In this document: in pieces, positions 1-8,357 of the stretch
Layout of the letters: each line of letters opens with the position of its first letter
Position numbering within the stretch: position 1 is the stretch's first letter
Assembly: GCF_014207845.1 (NCBI RefSeq)
Contig: NZ_JACHLC010000003.1
Span: forward strand, 372,001-436,000
DNA: 64,000 nt
Source of the DNA: Chryseobacterium shigense
Lineage (GTDB): Bacteria; Bacteroidota; Bacteroidia; Flavobacteriales; Weeksellaceae
Direction: 5' to 3'
Notes under the pieces: generated by a model
Database searches by the model: none
What the model saw: only the letters and a program-made list of their open reading frames with translations
Told to the model about the DNA's origin: nothing
Translations under genes and position numbers: made by a program

Positions 1-940
1 TTACCTGATCAAAAGATTGACGACCGGTTTCTTTTTCCAGATTTTCCAGAGCATTGGCTTGGCTTACGGGAGAAATTGCGAGTTTTACTTCGATGGCTTC
101 GTTTTCTTTGGTGTCAAAATCAAAATACATTTTCAGGTTTTTGCCTGCGATTTCGGGGAAGTTTTTGTTTTGATCGAATTTTCTCCAGAATCCTTTATAA
201 ACCTGCGGCCCGTCAAAATTTTTCTGTCCGTATGACTTAAAAGGTTTTGAAAATTTCATGGCAAAATAAACGGTTCTTGTTCTTGCCCAGCCGTTGGTCT
301 GGCGATATCCGGTAACAGTTCCATCATTTTCTACACGTACATAGGTCCAGACGTTTTTACCGTCATAATTGTAAATTCCGGCGGTAAGGTCTAAAATAAG
401 ATGTGCCTGATCAGATTTTGGAAATGTATAGCGGTGAACTCCTGTTCTGGTTGAGGCAGTAAGCTCTGCCAGAATATTGTAGTCGTCCAGTTTTACTTTA
501 TAATACCCGGCTTCTGCTTTTTCATTCTCATGAGAAAATCTGCTTCTGTAGCCACTTTCAGGATTTGATGCTGTTCCCGGATTCAGCTGTAATTTTCCAA
601 CAGTCGGCATGATAAGAAAATCTCCCAAGTCAGAATGCCCGGTTCCGCTAAAGTGCGTTGAGCTGAAACCTACAATTGTTTTGTCTTCATAGCGGTAGCC
701 GGCACAGTATTTATAAACTTCGCCGTTATATTTTCCGTTCAGTTCGTAGGAAATAGTATCGGTTTCCGGGCTTAACTGTACAGCTCCGAAAGGAACGGTG
801 GCTCCGGGATAGGTGTGGCCCATTTTTTCGGTACCAATTAATGGATTGACGTATTGTATTAATTTTTCAGATTTCTGAGCTTTAAGATTTAAGCTGAAGA
901 ATAAAAGGAATAGAAAAACAGTTGTTCCGTGATTTTTCAT
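1..940 (-). CDS. GH92 family alpha-1,2-mannosidase, 3'-truncated by window edge
   Basis: The reading frame starts at the ATG at 938-940 and stays open to the window edge, giving the first 313 residues of a protein whose family is usually about 750 residues. A signal peptide covers roughly residues 1-21 and ends in LNLKAQ. It is followed by the GH92 N-terminal signature YVNPLIGT (about residues 29-36) and GHTYPGATVPFGAVQLSP, which is characteristic of Bacteroidota exo-mannosidases that trim host or fungal mannans in the periplasm or on the outer membrane. Only the N-terminal beta-sandwich domain is visible; the catalytic (alpha/alpha)6 barrel lies outside. The gene sits about 100 bases downstream of the response regulator on the same strand. 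The family call is strong; substrate linkage is inferred from the family. Confidence 0.85.
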   Translation of the reverse strand, partial: MKNHGTTVFLFLLFFSLNLKAQKSEKLIQYVNPLIGTEKMGHTYPGATVPFGAVQLSPETDTISYELNGKYNGEVYKYCAGYRYEDKTIVGFSSTHFSGTGHSDLGDFLIMPTVGKLQLNPGTASNPESGYRSRFSHENEKAEAGYYKVKLDDYNILAELTASTRTGVHRYTFPKSDQAHLILDLTAGIYNYDGKNVWTYVRVENDGTVTGYRQTNGWARTRTVYFAMKFSKPFKSYGQKNFDGPQVYKGFWRKFDQNKNFPEIAGKNLKMYFDFDTKENEAIEVKLAISPVSQANALENLEKETGRQSFDQV

Positions 941-1045
941 TAAGAGCAAATTTTCAAAGATTAAAGTTAATCAAAAACAAAGAATAATGATTTATTGCTT
1001 TAATCCGGATGAAATTTTACTGTCAAATCTGTTTAAACAAAATTA

Positions 1046-1732
1046 TTAAGCATCTTTTTCCGAAAAACGGAAGCCTATTCCGTGTAGGTTTTCGATCAGG
1101 ATGTTTTGCTCGTCAGCCAGTACTTTTCGCAATCTGGAAATAAATACATCCAGACTTCTGCCCATGAAATAATCATCATCTCCCCAGATGGCTTTCAGGA
1201 TATCCTGCCTTTTGACAACTACATTCTTGTGACGGATGAAATACAAAAGCAGTTCAGATTCTCTTTGTGTAAGCGTAATGCTGTTTTCCGTATTCTGGAG
1301 GGTGTAATTTTTCGGATCGAAATCATATTTTCCGACTTTATATTTCAGAAGGGAGGTGTCTTTTTTCTTTGTGCGTTTCAAGAAAACTTCAATTTTCAGG
1401 ATCAGTTCCTCTATGCTGAACGGTTTTACCAGATAATCATCCGCCCCGATTTTCAGCCCTTTAATTCTGTCTTCTTTTAGTGCTTTTGCAGAAATGAAAA
1501 TGATAGGGATCTCAGTGTTTTTACTTCGGATTTCCTGTGCCAATTCAAATCCATTAAGTTCGGGCATCATAATATCCAGCAGGCAGATATCAAAATCCTG
1601 GCTGTTGAATGCATCAAGTGCAGACTTTCCATCCGAATAGCAGTTGATATCATAATAGCTTTCCAGGCTGTCCTGAATCAGAAAAGCTATGGTTTGATCA
1701 TCTTCTGCATACAAAATTTTAGATTTCTCCAT
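1046..1732 (-). CDS. OmpR-family response regulator
   Basis: This 228-residue protein has an N-terminal receiver domain with the acidic pair E10/D11, phospho-acceptor D53 in LLDIMMPELNGFE and the conserved lysine in YLVKPFS near residue 104. A C-terminal winged-helix DNA-binding domain follows, ending in the typical GRSLDVFISRLRKVL and HGIGFRF strands. It lies 13 bases downstream of the histidine kinase on the same strand, so the two form an ordinary kinase-regulator pair. Phased TTAACAA repeats upstream of the kinase and in front of the divergent DUF1573 gene are the best candidate binding sites. The stimulus is unknown. Confidence 0.93.
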   Translation of the reverse strand: MEKSKILYAEDDQTIAFLIQDSLESYYDINCYSDGKSALDAFNSQDFDICLLDIMMPELNGFELAQEIRSKNTEIPIIFISAKALKEDRIKGLKIGADDYLVKPFSIEELILKIEVFLKRTKKKDTSLLKYKVGKYDFDPKNYTLQNTENSITLTQRESELLLYFIRHKNVVVKRQDILKAIWGDDDYFMGRSLDVFISRLRKVLADEQNILIENLHGIGFRFSEKDA

Positions 1733-1745
1733 ACTTATGCATTAT

Positions 1746-3014
1746 TTAAGACGGGAAAAAGAGCATTGTGGTAATTCCTTTGTCTGCATTATTTTCAACT
1801 GAAATTTTCCAGTTATGCTGCTGCACTACTTTTTTTACATAAAACAGTCCTAATCCAAAGCCATTGATCTCTTCACTTTTTTTGGTATTCACCCTATAAA
1901 ACTTGTCAAAAATATGAGGAATATTTTTAGCGGGAATTCCCATTCCGTTATCTTTAAACCTTAAATATAAACCTTTTGAATCTTTGTAGGAAGAAATGAT
2001 CACCTGGGACTTTGTTTCACAATATTTAATGGAATTATCCAGAATGTTGTAGATGATATTGGTAAAATGAAATTCATCAGCCATTACTGATACACCGTTT
2101 TCAATGTCTATATCAATGGTGATGCTTTCATTCTTTTGTTCCATGGTATCGGCAATCTCCCGGATAAAGGGAAGCAGTATAATCTTCTGGGGTTTTAAAG
2201 ACAGTCCGGAAGAATCATTTTTGGCAATATTCAGTATTTTTTCAATATGGCTGTTGAGCTTGTGGCTTTGATTGATAATAATGGAAGTATAGGTTTGTAA
2301 TTTGGAATTTTCCTGTACGATTTCCTGCTTGCTGAGCGATTCTGATGCTAAAAGTATGGAAGACAGCGGTGTTTTAAACTCATGCGTCATATTATTGATA
2401 AAATCCCGCTGAAGTTCCGAGAATTTTTTCTGCTGAATAATGGTATATATGGAATAAACATACACCAGTAAAATAATAATAAGCGCAAACGTAAGCAAAT
2501 ACCAAAACCTCAGTGAGCTTATCAGGTAAGTGGTTTTATCCGGAAAACGGATGGAAAAATAATAGGTAAGATTTTTATGTTTGGGAAAATTAATGACCTT
2601 ATCGCTGGGGCTTTCCTGGTTTTTTGACATGTATTTCCCATAAATCATTTTATCGCTATGGCAGTTATATAAAGCATATACATAATCTGTATTTACCTGG
2701 AAACGGGTGAATTCCGTTCTCAGATAATGTTCAAGAACTACAGGATGGAATTCGTTATTGGTGTTAACTACATAATAGTCATTGGCTATATTCTGTACAG
2801 GATTTTCGGTAAAGGAATTTTTTTCTCCGGATAACTTTTTGGCCACCTCCAGCAGGGCGATATTTACTTTTTGATTAAATTTTCTGTCTTCAAGATTATA
2901 AGCCTGCCGTGCCCACAGAAGCTGTGCTATCAAAATTCCGATAATAGCAATGAATCCAAGCGTTATAATAATATTGAGTTTCTTTATTTTCATTTCCGGA
3001 ACAATATTATCCAA
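1746..3014 (-). CDS. Membrane sensor histidine kinase
   Basis: The 422-residue protein has two membrane segments (about residues 14-34 and 171-193) bracketing a periplasmic sensor region of some 135 residues. The cytoplasmic part contains a HisKA domain with phospho-acceptor H211 in MTHEFKTPLSS, then an HATPase domain with the N box NILDNSIKYC, G1 box DNGMGIP and G2 box GFGLGLFYVKKVV. It is followed directly by its response regulator. An internal ATG at codon 8 (MKIKKLN) would also give a complete protein and may be the real start; it would shorten the N-terminus without touching the first membrane helix. The periplasmic domain resembles no sensor family that I can name. Confidence 0.92.
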   Translation of the reverse strand: MDNIVPEMKIKKLNIIITLGFIAIIGILIAQLLWARQAYNLEDRKFNQKVNIALLEVAKKLSGEKNSFTENPVQNIANDYYVVNTNNEFHPVVLEHYLRTEFTRFQVNTDYVYALYNCHSDKMIYGKYMSKNQESPSDKVINFPKHKNLTYYFSIRFPDKTTYLISSLRFWYLLTFALIIILLVYVYSIYTIIQQKKFSELQRDFINNMTHEFKTPLSSILLASESLSKQEIVQENSKLQTYTSIIINQSHKLNSHIEKILNIAKNDSSGLSLKPQKIILLPFIREIADTMEQKNESITIDIDIENGVSVMADEFHFTNIIYNILDNSIKYCETKSQVIISSYKDSKGLYLRFKDNGMGIPAKNIPHIFDKFYRVNTKKSEEINGFGLGLFYVKKVVQQHNWKISVENNADKGITTMLFFPS

Positions 3015-3037
3015 AAATATCTATTAATCTTTTATCA

Positions 3038-3104
3038 TTAACAACTTGTTAACAAATGTTTGACAGCGGTTAACAACCAGTATCGGTCATCTGCTGTACA
3101 TTTG
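3038..3104 (+). promoter_or_regulatory. Phased TTAACAA repeats and -7 box ahead of DUF1573 gene
   Basis: Three exact copies of TTAACAA start at 3038, 3049 and 3070, that is 11 and 21 bases apart, with a degenerate TTTGACA at 3060. A good -7 element TACATTTG lies at 3097-3104, but no TTTG is found at the -33 position. Helically phased direct repeats upstream of a promoter lacking its -33 element are what an OmpR-type activator would need. The neighbouring kinase/regulator pair is the obvious candidate, which is inference. Confidence 0.55.
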
Positions 3105-3149
3105 CTCTATCAAAAGATAATAATTTATTAACTATTAAAATTTATACTC

Positions 3150-3557
3150 ATGAAAAAATTAAAAATTACAGCAGTTTTAGCCGTTATGGCATTCTCTCCT
3201 TTCTATGCCAATGTATTTCCTGCCGAAGGTAATTCAATAGTGAAAACAATTGCAGATGTTATTAAATGGAAATCAGAATCTATAGATGTAGGAAATATTC
3301 CTCAGGGAAAACCAAAGGTGATCAGATTTGAATTTACCAATACAACCTCAAAACCTATCGTTATTGAAAATGTAGCACCATCATGCGGCTGTACAACAGC
3401 AGATTACACTAAAACTCCGATTCTTCCGGGAAAAAAAGGATTTGTGGAAGCTAGTTATAACGCAGCAGCTAAAGGGGCATTTATGAAAACAGTTAATGTT
3501 ACCACCAGTGAAACCAAAACACCTAAAACACTTTCTTTCAAAGGAGTGGTTATTTAA
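3150..3557 (+). CDS. Secreted DUF1573 domain protein
   Basis: The 135-residue product has a signal peptide (residues 1 to about 20) and one DUF1573 Ig-like domain, recognisable from DVGNIPQGKPKVIRFEFTNT and the conserved SCGCTTADY cysteine pair, ending with the strand KTLSFKGVV. Proteins of this family are very common in Bacteroidota and belong to the ASH/MSP-like beta-sandwich group; their molecular role is not established. The gene is monocistronic, divergent from the two-component genes, and followed by a strong terminator. Its promoter region carries putative response-regulator sites. Confidence 0.85.
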   Translation: MKKLKITAVLAVMAFSPFYANVFPAEGNSIVKTIADVIKWKSESIDVGNIPQGKPKVIRFEFTNTTSKPIVIENVAPSCGCTTADYTKTPILPGKKGFVEASYNAAAKGAFMKTVNVTTSETKTPKTLSFKGVVI

Positions 3558-3593
3558 TAACATATTTTTACGATCAGACAATCATAAAAGTAC

Positions 3594-3634
3594 AGCAGCC
3601 TTGTAATCCATTACAGGGTTGCTGTTATTTTTTG
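3594..3634 (+). terminator. Rho-independent terminator after DUF1573 gene
   Basis: A long stem pairs AGCAGCCTTGTAA with TTACAGGGTTGCT around the loop TCCA, and is followed by a T-rich run. It ends the single-gene transcript. Confidence 0.8.
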
Positions 3635-3732
3635 GAATATGGAGAATAACTATTTATAACATTATTATTTATCTCATTATTTTAAATGGCGTGAGTTCAA
3701 TATTTAGTATTTTTAGGAAAAAATAAAATCAT

Positions 3733-4614
3733 ATGAATTTATATACACAGCCCATGTTGCGCGAAGGTGCATTAAAAGATAAAGTAGCCATTGTAACGGG
3801 AGGCGGAAGCGGTCTTGGAAAGGCAATGACGAAATATTTTCTGGAACTGGGAGCAAAAGTGGTGATCACTTCCCGTAATCTGGAGAAATTGCAGGGAACA
3901 GCAAAAGAACTGGAGGAGGAAACCGGCGGAAAAGTTCTGTGTGTCGCATGTGACGTAAGAAACTGGGATGAGGTGGAATCCATGAAAGAAGCCGCATTAA
4001 AAGAGTTCGGAAGAATTGATATTTTACTGAACAATGCCGCGGGAAATTTCATCTCGCCAACAGAAAGACTAACACATTCAGCATTTGATTCTATTTTGGA
4101 TATCGTTTTAAAAGGAACAAAAAACTGTACCCTTTCCGTTGGAAAACACTGGATCGATTCTAAAACTCCGGGAACAGTTCTGAATATCGTGACCACATAT
4201 GCCTGGACAGGATCTGCTTACGTAGTTCCTTCAGCTTGTGCAAAGGCTGGGGTTCTGGCTATGACAAGATCCTTAGCCGTGGAATGGGCAAAATACGGCA
4301 TCCGCTTCAATGCAATAGCGCCAGGCCCTTTCCCTACCAAAGGAGCTTGGGACAGATTGCTTCCGGGGGATCTTCAGGAAAAGTTTGATATGAGGAAAAA
4401 AGTTCCTTTAAGAAGAGTGGGTGAGCATCAGGAGCTTGCCAATCTTGCCGCTTATCTGGTTTCAGATTATTCTGCTTATATGAATGGTGAAGTAGTAACG
4501 ATAGATGGAGGCGAGTGGCTTCAGGGAGCAGGAGAGTTCAATATGCTTGAAGATATCCCGAAAGAAATGTGGGATGCCCTTGAAGCAATGATTAAAGCGA
4601 AAAAAACAAATTAA
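3733..4614 (+). CDS. SDR oxidoreductase, 2,4-dienoyl-CoA reductase-like
   Basis: This 293-residue short-chain dehydrogenase has the NAD(P)-binding motif TGGGSGLG (about residues 22-29), NNAAG, and the closing motif GEVVTIDGGEWL. The usual catalytic YxxxK is replaced by SACAK, i.e. SxxxK, preceded by TGSAYVVP. The same arrangement is known in NADPH-dependent mitochondrial 2,4-dienoyl-CoA reductase, where a tyrosine further upstream is used, and the surrounding sequence (PSACAKAG, IRFNAIAPGP, TKGAWDRL) also resembles that enzyme. The likely role is therefore reduction of dienoyl-CoA during unsaturated fatty-acid oxidation. It is unrelated to flavin-dependent FadH. The gene stands alone. Confidence 0.8.
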   Translation: MNLYTQPMLREGALKDKVAIVTGGGSGLGKAMTKYFLELGAKVVITSRNLEKLQGTAKELEEETGGKVLCVACDVRNWDEVESMKEAALKEFGRIDILLNNAAGNFISPTERLTHSAFDSILDIVLKGTKNCTLSVGKHWIDSKTPGTVLNIVTTYAWTGSAYVVPSACAKAGVLAMTRSLAVEWAKYGIRFNAIAPGPFPTKGAWDRLLPGDLQEKFDMRKKVPLRRVGEHQELANLAAYLVSDYSAYMNGEVVTIDGGEWLQGAGEFNMLEDIPKEMWDALEAMIKAKKTN

Positions 4615-4616
4615 CG

Positions 4617-4765
4617 AAAGGCAGGAAGCCTGAAACGGGAAGAGAGAAGTTATTGAAAACCTGAAAAATAATAATCATCCAATTATTTTTTGAATGATTT
4701 AATTCGATAACTGTCAGAAATTATCAGTCCAAAAGTACTTCCATCCTCCCTCTTCCAGCTTTCCT
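4617..4765. repeat. Imperfect inverted-repeat element, GGAAG family
   Basis: Purine-rich left arm 4617-4651 is an imperfect complement of the pyrimidine-rich right arm 4737-4765 (ACTTCCATCCTCCCTCTTCC). A second copy of the right arm occurs at 7257-7287. Both copies lie just downstream of a plus-strand gene. The spacing and arms suggest a small dispersed non-coding palindromic element. Confidence 0.5.
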
Positions 4766-4877
4766 CATTAAATAACTCTAAATCAGATTAATTTAAATTT
4801 TGATAAAAGCATCCCGGATTTGTAACGATTCCGGGATTTTTTATAACTTATCACAGAAATATTATAAATTTCTCAGA

Positions 4878-7076
4878 ATGAACTATAAACTTCCAGGCCT
4901 TATTGCAGTGGCAGTATTATCCTTATTTTCAGGATCTGCCTTAGCACAGGAAACTCCGAAATACAGTTATGTAGAGGCGTTCAAGCCCTTCTTCTATCCT
5001 CAGACAGGGACAGAAACCCGTTCGGCGAGTGGTCAGCCCGGTCATGCTTACTGGCAGAATTCGGCAGATTATGATTTAAATGTAAACCTTAACGAGGCTG
5101 AAAATGAAATTACAGGGACAGCGGATATTACCTATACCAACAACAGTCCGGATCAATTGAGTTTTCTGTGGCTGCAGCTTGATCAGAACCTGTTTGCAAA
5201 AGATTCCCGTGGTAATGCTGTAGTTCCGCCGTCAGGAAGCAGAAATGGAGCTCATGGAGAAGAGCTGGACGGAGGTTATAAAATAAAATCTGTAAAGCTG
5301 GACGGTAAAGATGTGAAATATACCATCACAGATACCAGGATGCAGATCGATCTTCCAAAAGAGCTTAAAGCTAAAGGCGGTGTTGCCAAGATTAAGATAG
5401 AATATTCTTTTATCTCTCCGGAATACGGCTCCGACAGGATGGGGGTGCAGGAAACAAAAAATGGTAAAATTTTCACAATTGCACAGTGGTATCCAAGGAT
5501 GTGTGTGTATGATGATGTAATGGGCTGGAATACGCTTCCTTACGTAGGAGCATCAGAATTCTACCTGGAATATGGAAATATTACGGTAAATATTACAGTT
5601 CCCGCCAATCATTATGTAGTGGCATCAGGAGAGTTGCAGAATTACAAAGAAGTTTACAGCAAAGATGAAAACAACCGTTGGGAACAGGCAAGAAACAGTG
5701 ATAAAACAGTAATGATCCGTCCGGAATCCGAGATCAGAAAAAATCAGGTTTCAGGAACCAAAACATGGAAATTCAAAATAGACCAAACCCGCGATTTTGC
5801 ATGGGCTTCATCCCCCGCATTTATTCTGGATGCAGCAAGAATAAACCTTCCGAGCGGTAAAAAATCAGTTGCTATATCTGCCTATCCTGCAGAAAGTGCG
5901 GGCGAAAAAGCCTGGGGAAGATCTACAGAGTATACAAAGGCAGCCATTGAACATTATTCCCGGAAATGGTATGAATACACTTATCCCGCAGCAACCAATG
6001 TAGCAGGAAATGAAGGCGGAATGGAGTACCCGGGAATTGTTTTCTGTCATATGGATTCTGCAGGTGAAGATCTTTGGGGAGTTACGGATCACGAATTCGG
6101 GCATAACTGGTTCCCGATGATCGTAGGTTCGAACGAAAGATTATTTGCATGGATGGATGAGGGCTTCAACACCTTTATCAATGAACTATCCACAAAAGCT
6201 TTTAACAACGGAGAATACTACAGGAAAAAAGATATTGCCAGAACCGGAGCCTTTATGATGGGCGATAACATTGAACCTGTAATGGTAGGTCCTGATAATA
6301 TGAAAGAAAGAAGTATAGGAATTCTTGCATACTTTAAGCCGGGAATGGGACTGCAGATTTTAAGAGAAACCATTCTGGGCCCTGAAAAATTTGATAAAGC
6401 CTTTAAAACTTATGTTGACCGATGGGCCTTCAAACACCCTACGCCCTGGGATTTCTTCCATACGATGGAAAATGTATCCGGAGAAGAGCTGAACTGGTTC
6501 TGGAGAGGATGGTTCATCAATAAATGGCAGATTGACCAGTCTGTTAAAGACGTAAAATACAACGGCGGAGACTTTAAAAACGGTGCCCAGATCACAGTTG
6601 AAAATATTGGACAGCTTCCGATGCCTACAACCGTTCAGGTGAAATTTAAAGACGGTACTAAACAGATCATTAAGATCCCGGTTGAGGTTTGGAAACGTAA
6701 CACGGAATGGCTCCTTAAGCTGAATTCAAATAAAGAAATCAGTGAAGTGATGCTTGATCCGGATTCTTTGGTTCCTGATGTGAATATGAGCAACAATATC
6801 TGGCCTTCAGCGCAAACAAAGCCTGTTGAAAAGGTAAATACAAAAGATTTTGCCGGAACATACGGTACTAAAAGTGACCCGATCAAACTGGTATTTACCG
6901 ATAAGAACGGACAGCTTTTTGCCAAAGCAGGCAACCAGCCGGAATTCCCTCTTGAATATGCCGGCGGGAACCAGTTTACCTTTAACGAAGCCGGAATAAC
7001 GCTGGAATTCAGTAAAGATAAAAAAGACCTCATCTTTAAACAGGCCGGAAGAGAATATAAATTTACCAAAGAATAA
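4878..7076 (+). CDS. Secreted M1 family metallopeptidase
   Basis: The product is 732 residues from the ATG at 4878, which is preferred over an upstream in-frame start because it opens directly into the signal peptide ([13 protein letters not shown] to ALAQ). The gluzincin motif HEFGH is at about residues 405-409 with the third zinc ligand E428 in WMDEG, exactly 18 residues later. GGMEYPG is the M1 substrate-binding motif, and a C-terminal domain of about 150 residues follows. The enzyme should be an exported aminopeptidase-type protease. A second M1 paralogue begins at 8358. Both have the same N-terminal YWQN motif and overall plan, which implies an old duplication. Confidence 0.92.
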   Translation: MNYKLPGLIAVAVLSLFSGSALAQETPKYSYVEAFKPFFYPQTGTETRSASGQPGHAYWQNSADYDLNVNLNEAENEITGTADITYTNNSPDQLSFLWLQLDQNLFAKDSRGNAVVPPSGSRNGAHGEELDGGYKIKSVKLDGKDVKYTITDTRMQIDLPKELKAKGGVAKIKIEYSFISPEYGSDRMGVQETKNGKIFTIAQWYPRMCVYDDVMGWNTLPYVGASEFYLEYGNITVNITVPANHYVVASGELQNYKEVYSKDENNRWEQARNSDKTVMIRPESEIRKNQVSGTKTWKFKIDQTRDFAWASSPAFILDAARINLPSGKKSVAISAYPAESAGEKAWGRSTEYTKAAIEHYSRKWYEYTYPAATNVAGNEGGMEYPGIVFCHMDSAGEDLWGVTDHEFGHNWFPMIVGSNERLFAWMDEGFNTFINELSTKAFNNGEYYRKKDIARTGAFMMGDNIEPVMVGPDNMKERSIGILAYFKPGMGLQILRETILGPEKFDKAFKTYVDRWAFKHPTPWDFFHTMENVSGEELNWFWRGWFINKWQIDQSVKDVKYNGGDFKNGAQITVENIGQLPMPTTVQVKFKDGTKQIIKIPVEVWKRNTEWLLKLNSNKEISEVMLDPDSLVPDVNMSNNIWPSAQTKPVEKVNTKDFAGTYGTKSDPIKLVFTDKNGQLFAKAGNQPEFPLEYAGGNQFTFNEAGITLEFSKDKKDLIFKQAGREYKFTKE

Positions 7077-7104
7077 AACATAGCTTTAATTCTTATTGAG
7101 AGAC

Positions 7105-7138
7105 CTAAACTCCATGCATTTGGAGTTTAGATTTTTTG
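7105..7138 (+). terminator. Terminator after M1 peptidase
   Basis: A perfect 10-base-pair stem CTAAACTCCA / TGGAGTTTAG with a six-base loop is followed by ATTTTTT. Confidence 0.85.
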
Positions 7139-7140
7139 TT

Positions 7141-7287
7141 GGAAGAAAGTAGGGAAAGGAAGATTAGAGTTTTCAGTCTTATAAGTACTATTATCAGCAA
7201 TGAAGTGATAAAACATTTATAAAGTTAAACTTCAATTGCTTCTTCCGGCTATTTTAACTTCCATCCTCCATCTTCAGACTTCCTTCC
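7141..7287. repeat. Second GGAAG-family inverted-repeat element
   Basis: The left arm begins GGAAGAAAGTAGGGAAAGGA and the right arm (7256-7287) carries ACTTCCATCCTCCATCTTC, almost the same as the right arm of the element at 4617-4765. The roughly 300-base gap between the peptidase and the next gene holds only this element and the terminator before it. Confidence 0.5.
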
Positions 7288-7372
7288 TTAAATTAATAAT
7301 AATGTATTCCCAAACTGCATCACCTCTCACAAAGATGTTCTATTTTTGTTATTCTAATTTAAAAATAGGGTT

Positions 7373-8200
7373 ATGAATTTCAGATTATCAATTTTATCCG
7401 TGTTGTTCTTTACATTAGGGTTTTCACAGTATCTTAAAGTGATGAGCTTTAATATCAGGCTGCAGGTAACATCAGATAAAGAAAATGCCTGGACAGAGAG
7501 AAAACAGGATGCCCTGGATCTGTTAAATTATTATCATCCCGATTATTTTGGGGTTCAGGAAGCGCTTCCTGAGCAGATGAAAGATATTAAGACAGGGCTT
7601 AAGAATTATGATTATGTAGGAGTGGGAAGGGACGACGGAAAAGAAAAAGGAGAGTTTTCAGCTATTTTTTATGATACAAACAGGCTTCAGGTTATAAAAT
7701 CCGGGACATTCTGGCTTTCCGAAACACCGGAAAAGCCTTCAAGAGGATGGGATGCAGCGCTTAACAGAATTTGTACCTATGCGGTTTTTAAAGATAAAAA
7801 AACGAAAAAAGAATTCCTGGCAATGAATCTTCATTTCGATCATATCGGGAATGTGGCAAGAGTAAAATCTTCCGAACTTATCCTGAAAAAGATCAAAGAA
7901 CTCAATCCTAAAAGCCTTCCGGTAACTTTAAGCGGAGACTTTAATTTAACAGAAGATTCAGAGCCGATAAAAATACTTTCACAGAACCTGAATGACAGCT
8001 TTTATCATTCTGAAACAAAACCTTACGGACCAAAAGGAACTTTTACAGCTTTCAATATCAAGGAAGTTCCTAAGGACAGGATTGACTATATTTTCGTAAA
8101 AGGATTCAGAATAAAATCCCAGAGACATATCAACGACAGACGGGAAAATCTTTTATATCCATCAGATCATTTTCCGGTATTGGCGGAACTTTCTTATTAA
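7373..8200 (+). CDS. Secreted endonuclease/exonuclease/phosphatase family protein
   Basis: A 275-residue protein with an N-terminal signal peptide (about 19 residues, ending in FSQ). The EEP fold is shown by the ordered motifs MSFNIRLQ, the metal-binding glutamate in VQEALPEQ, LSGDFNLT, and the C-terminal SDHFPVLAEL that carries the catalytic Asp-His. Family members hydrolyse phosphodiesters in DNA, phosphoinositides or sphingomyelin; the substrate here cannot be told. A -7 box TATTTTTG at 7341-7348 gives a plausible own promoter. It lies between two M1 peptidase genes. Confidence 0.87.
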   Translation: MNFRLSILSVLFFTLGFSQYLKVMSFNIRLQVTSDKENAWTERKQDALDLLNYYHPDYFGVQEALPEQMKDIKTGLKNYDYVGVGRDDGKEKGEFSAIFYDTNRLQVIKSGTFWLSETPEKPSRGWDAALNRICTYAVFKDKKTKKEFLAMNLHFDHIGNVARVKSSELILKKIKELNPKSLPVTLSGDFNLTEDSEPIKILSQNLNDSFYHSETKPYGPKGTFTAFNIKEVPKDRIDYIFVKGFRIKSQRHINDRRENLLYPSDHFPVLAELSY

Positions 8201-8231
8201 TTCCGAACAGTTCACCGGAAAATCAACTTCA

Positions 8232-8266
8232 AATCCGATTCCTCTCAGGGATTGGATTTTTGTTTT
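8232..8266 (+). terminator. Terminator after EEP gene
   Basis: AATCCGATTCCT pairs with AGGGATTGGATT (two G-T-type positions) around CTC and is followed by a T-rich run. Confidence 0.65.
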
Positions 8267-8357
8267 AAAATCATTCATAAAATATTATTATAAAAGAAAT
8301 AGCTGTTCTGTATTGCATTTTTGCTAATTTTGATTTTTGTTTAAAAAAATTGGAGAT

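Noticed and set aside
3729-4196. Long open frame antisense to the SDR gene
   Set aside because: It is a shadow of the strongly supported SDR gene and shows no domain of its own.
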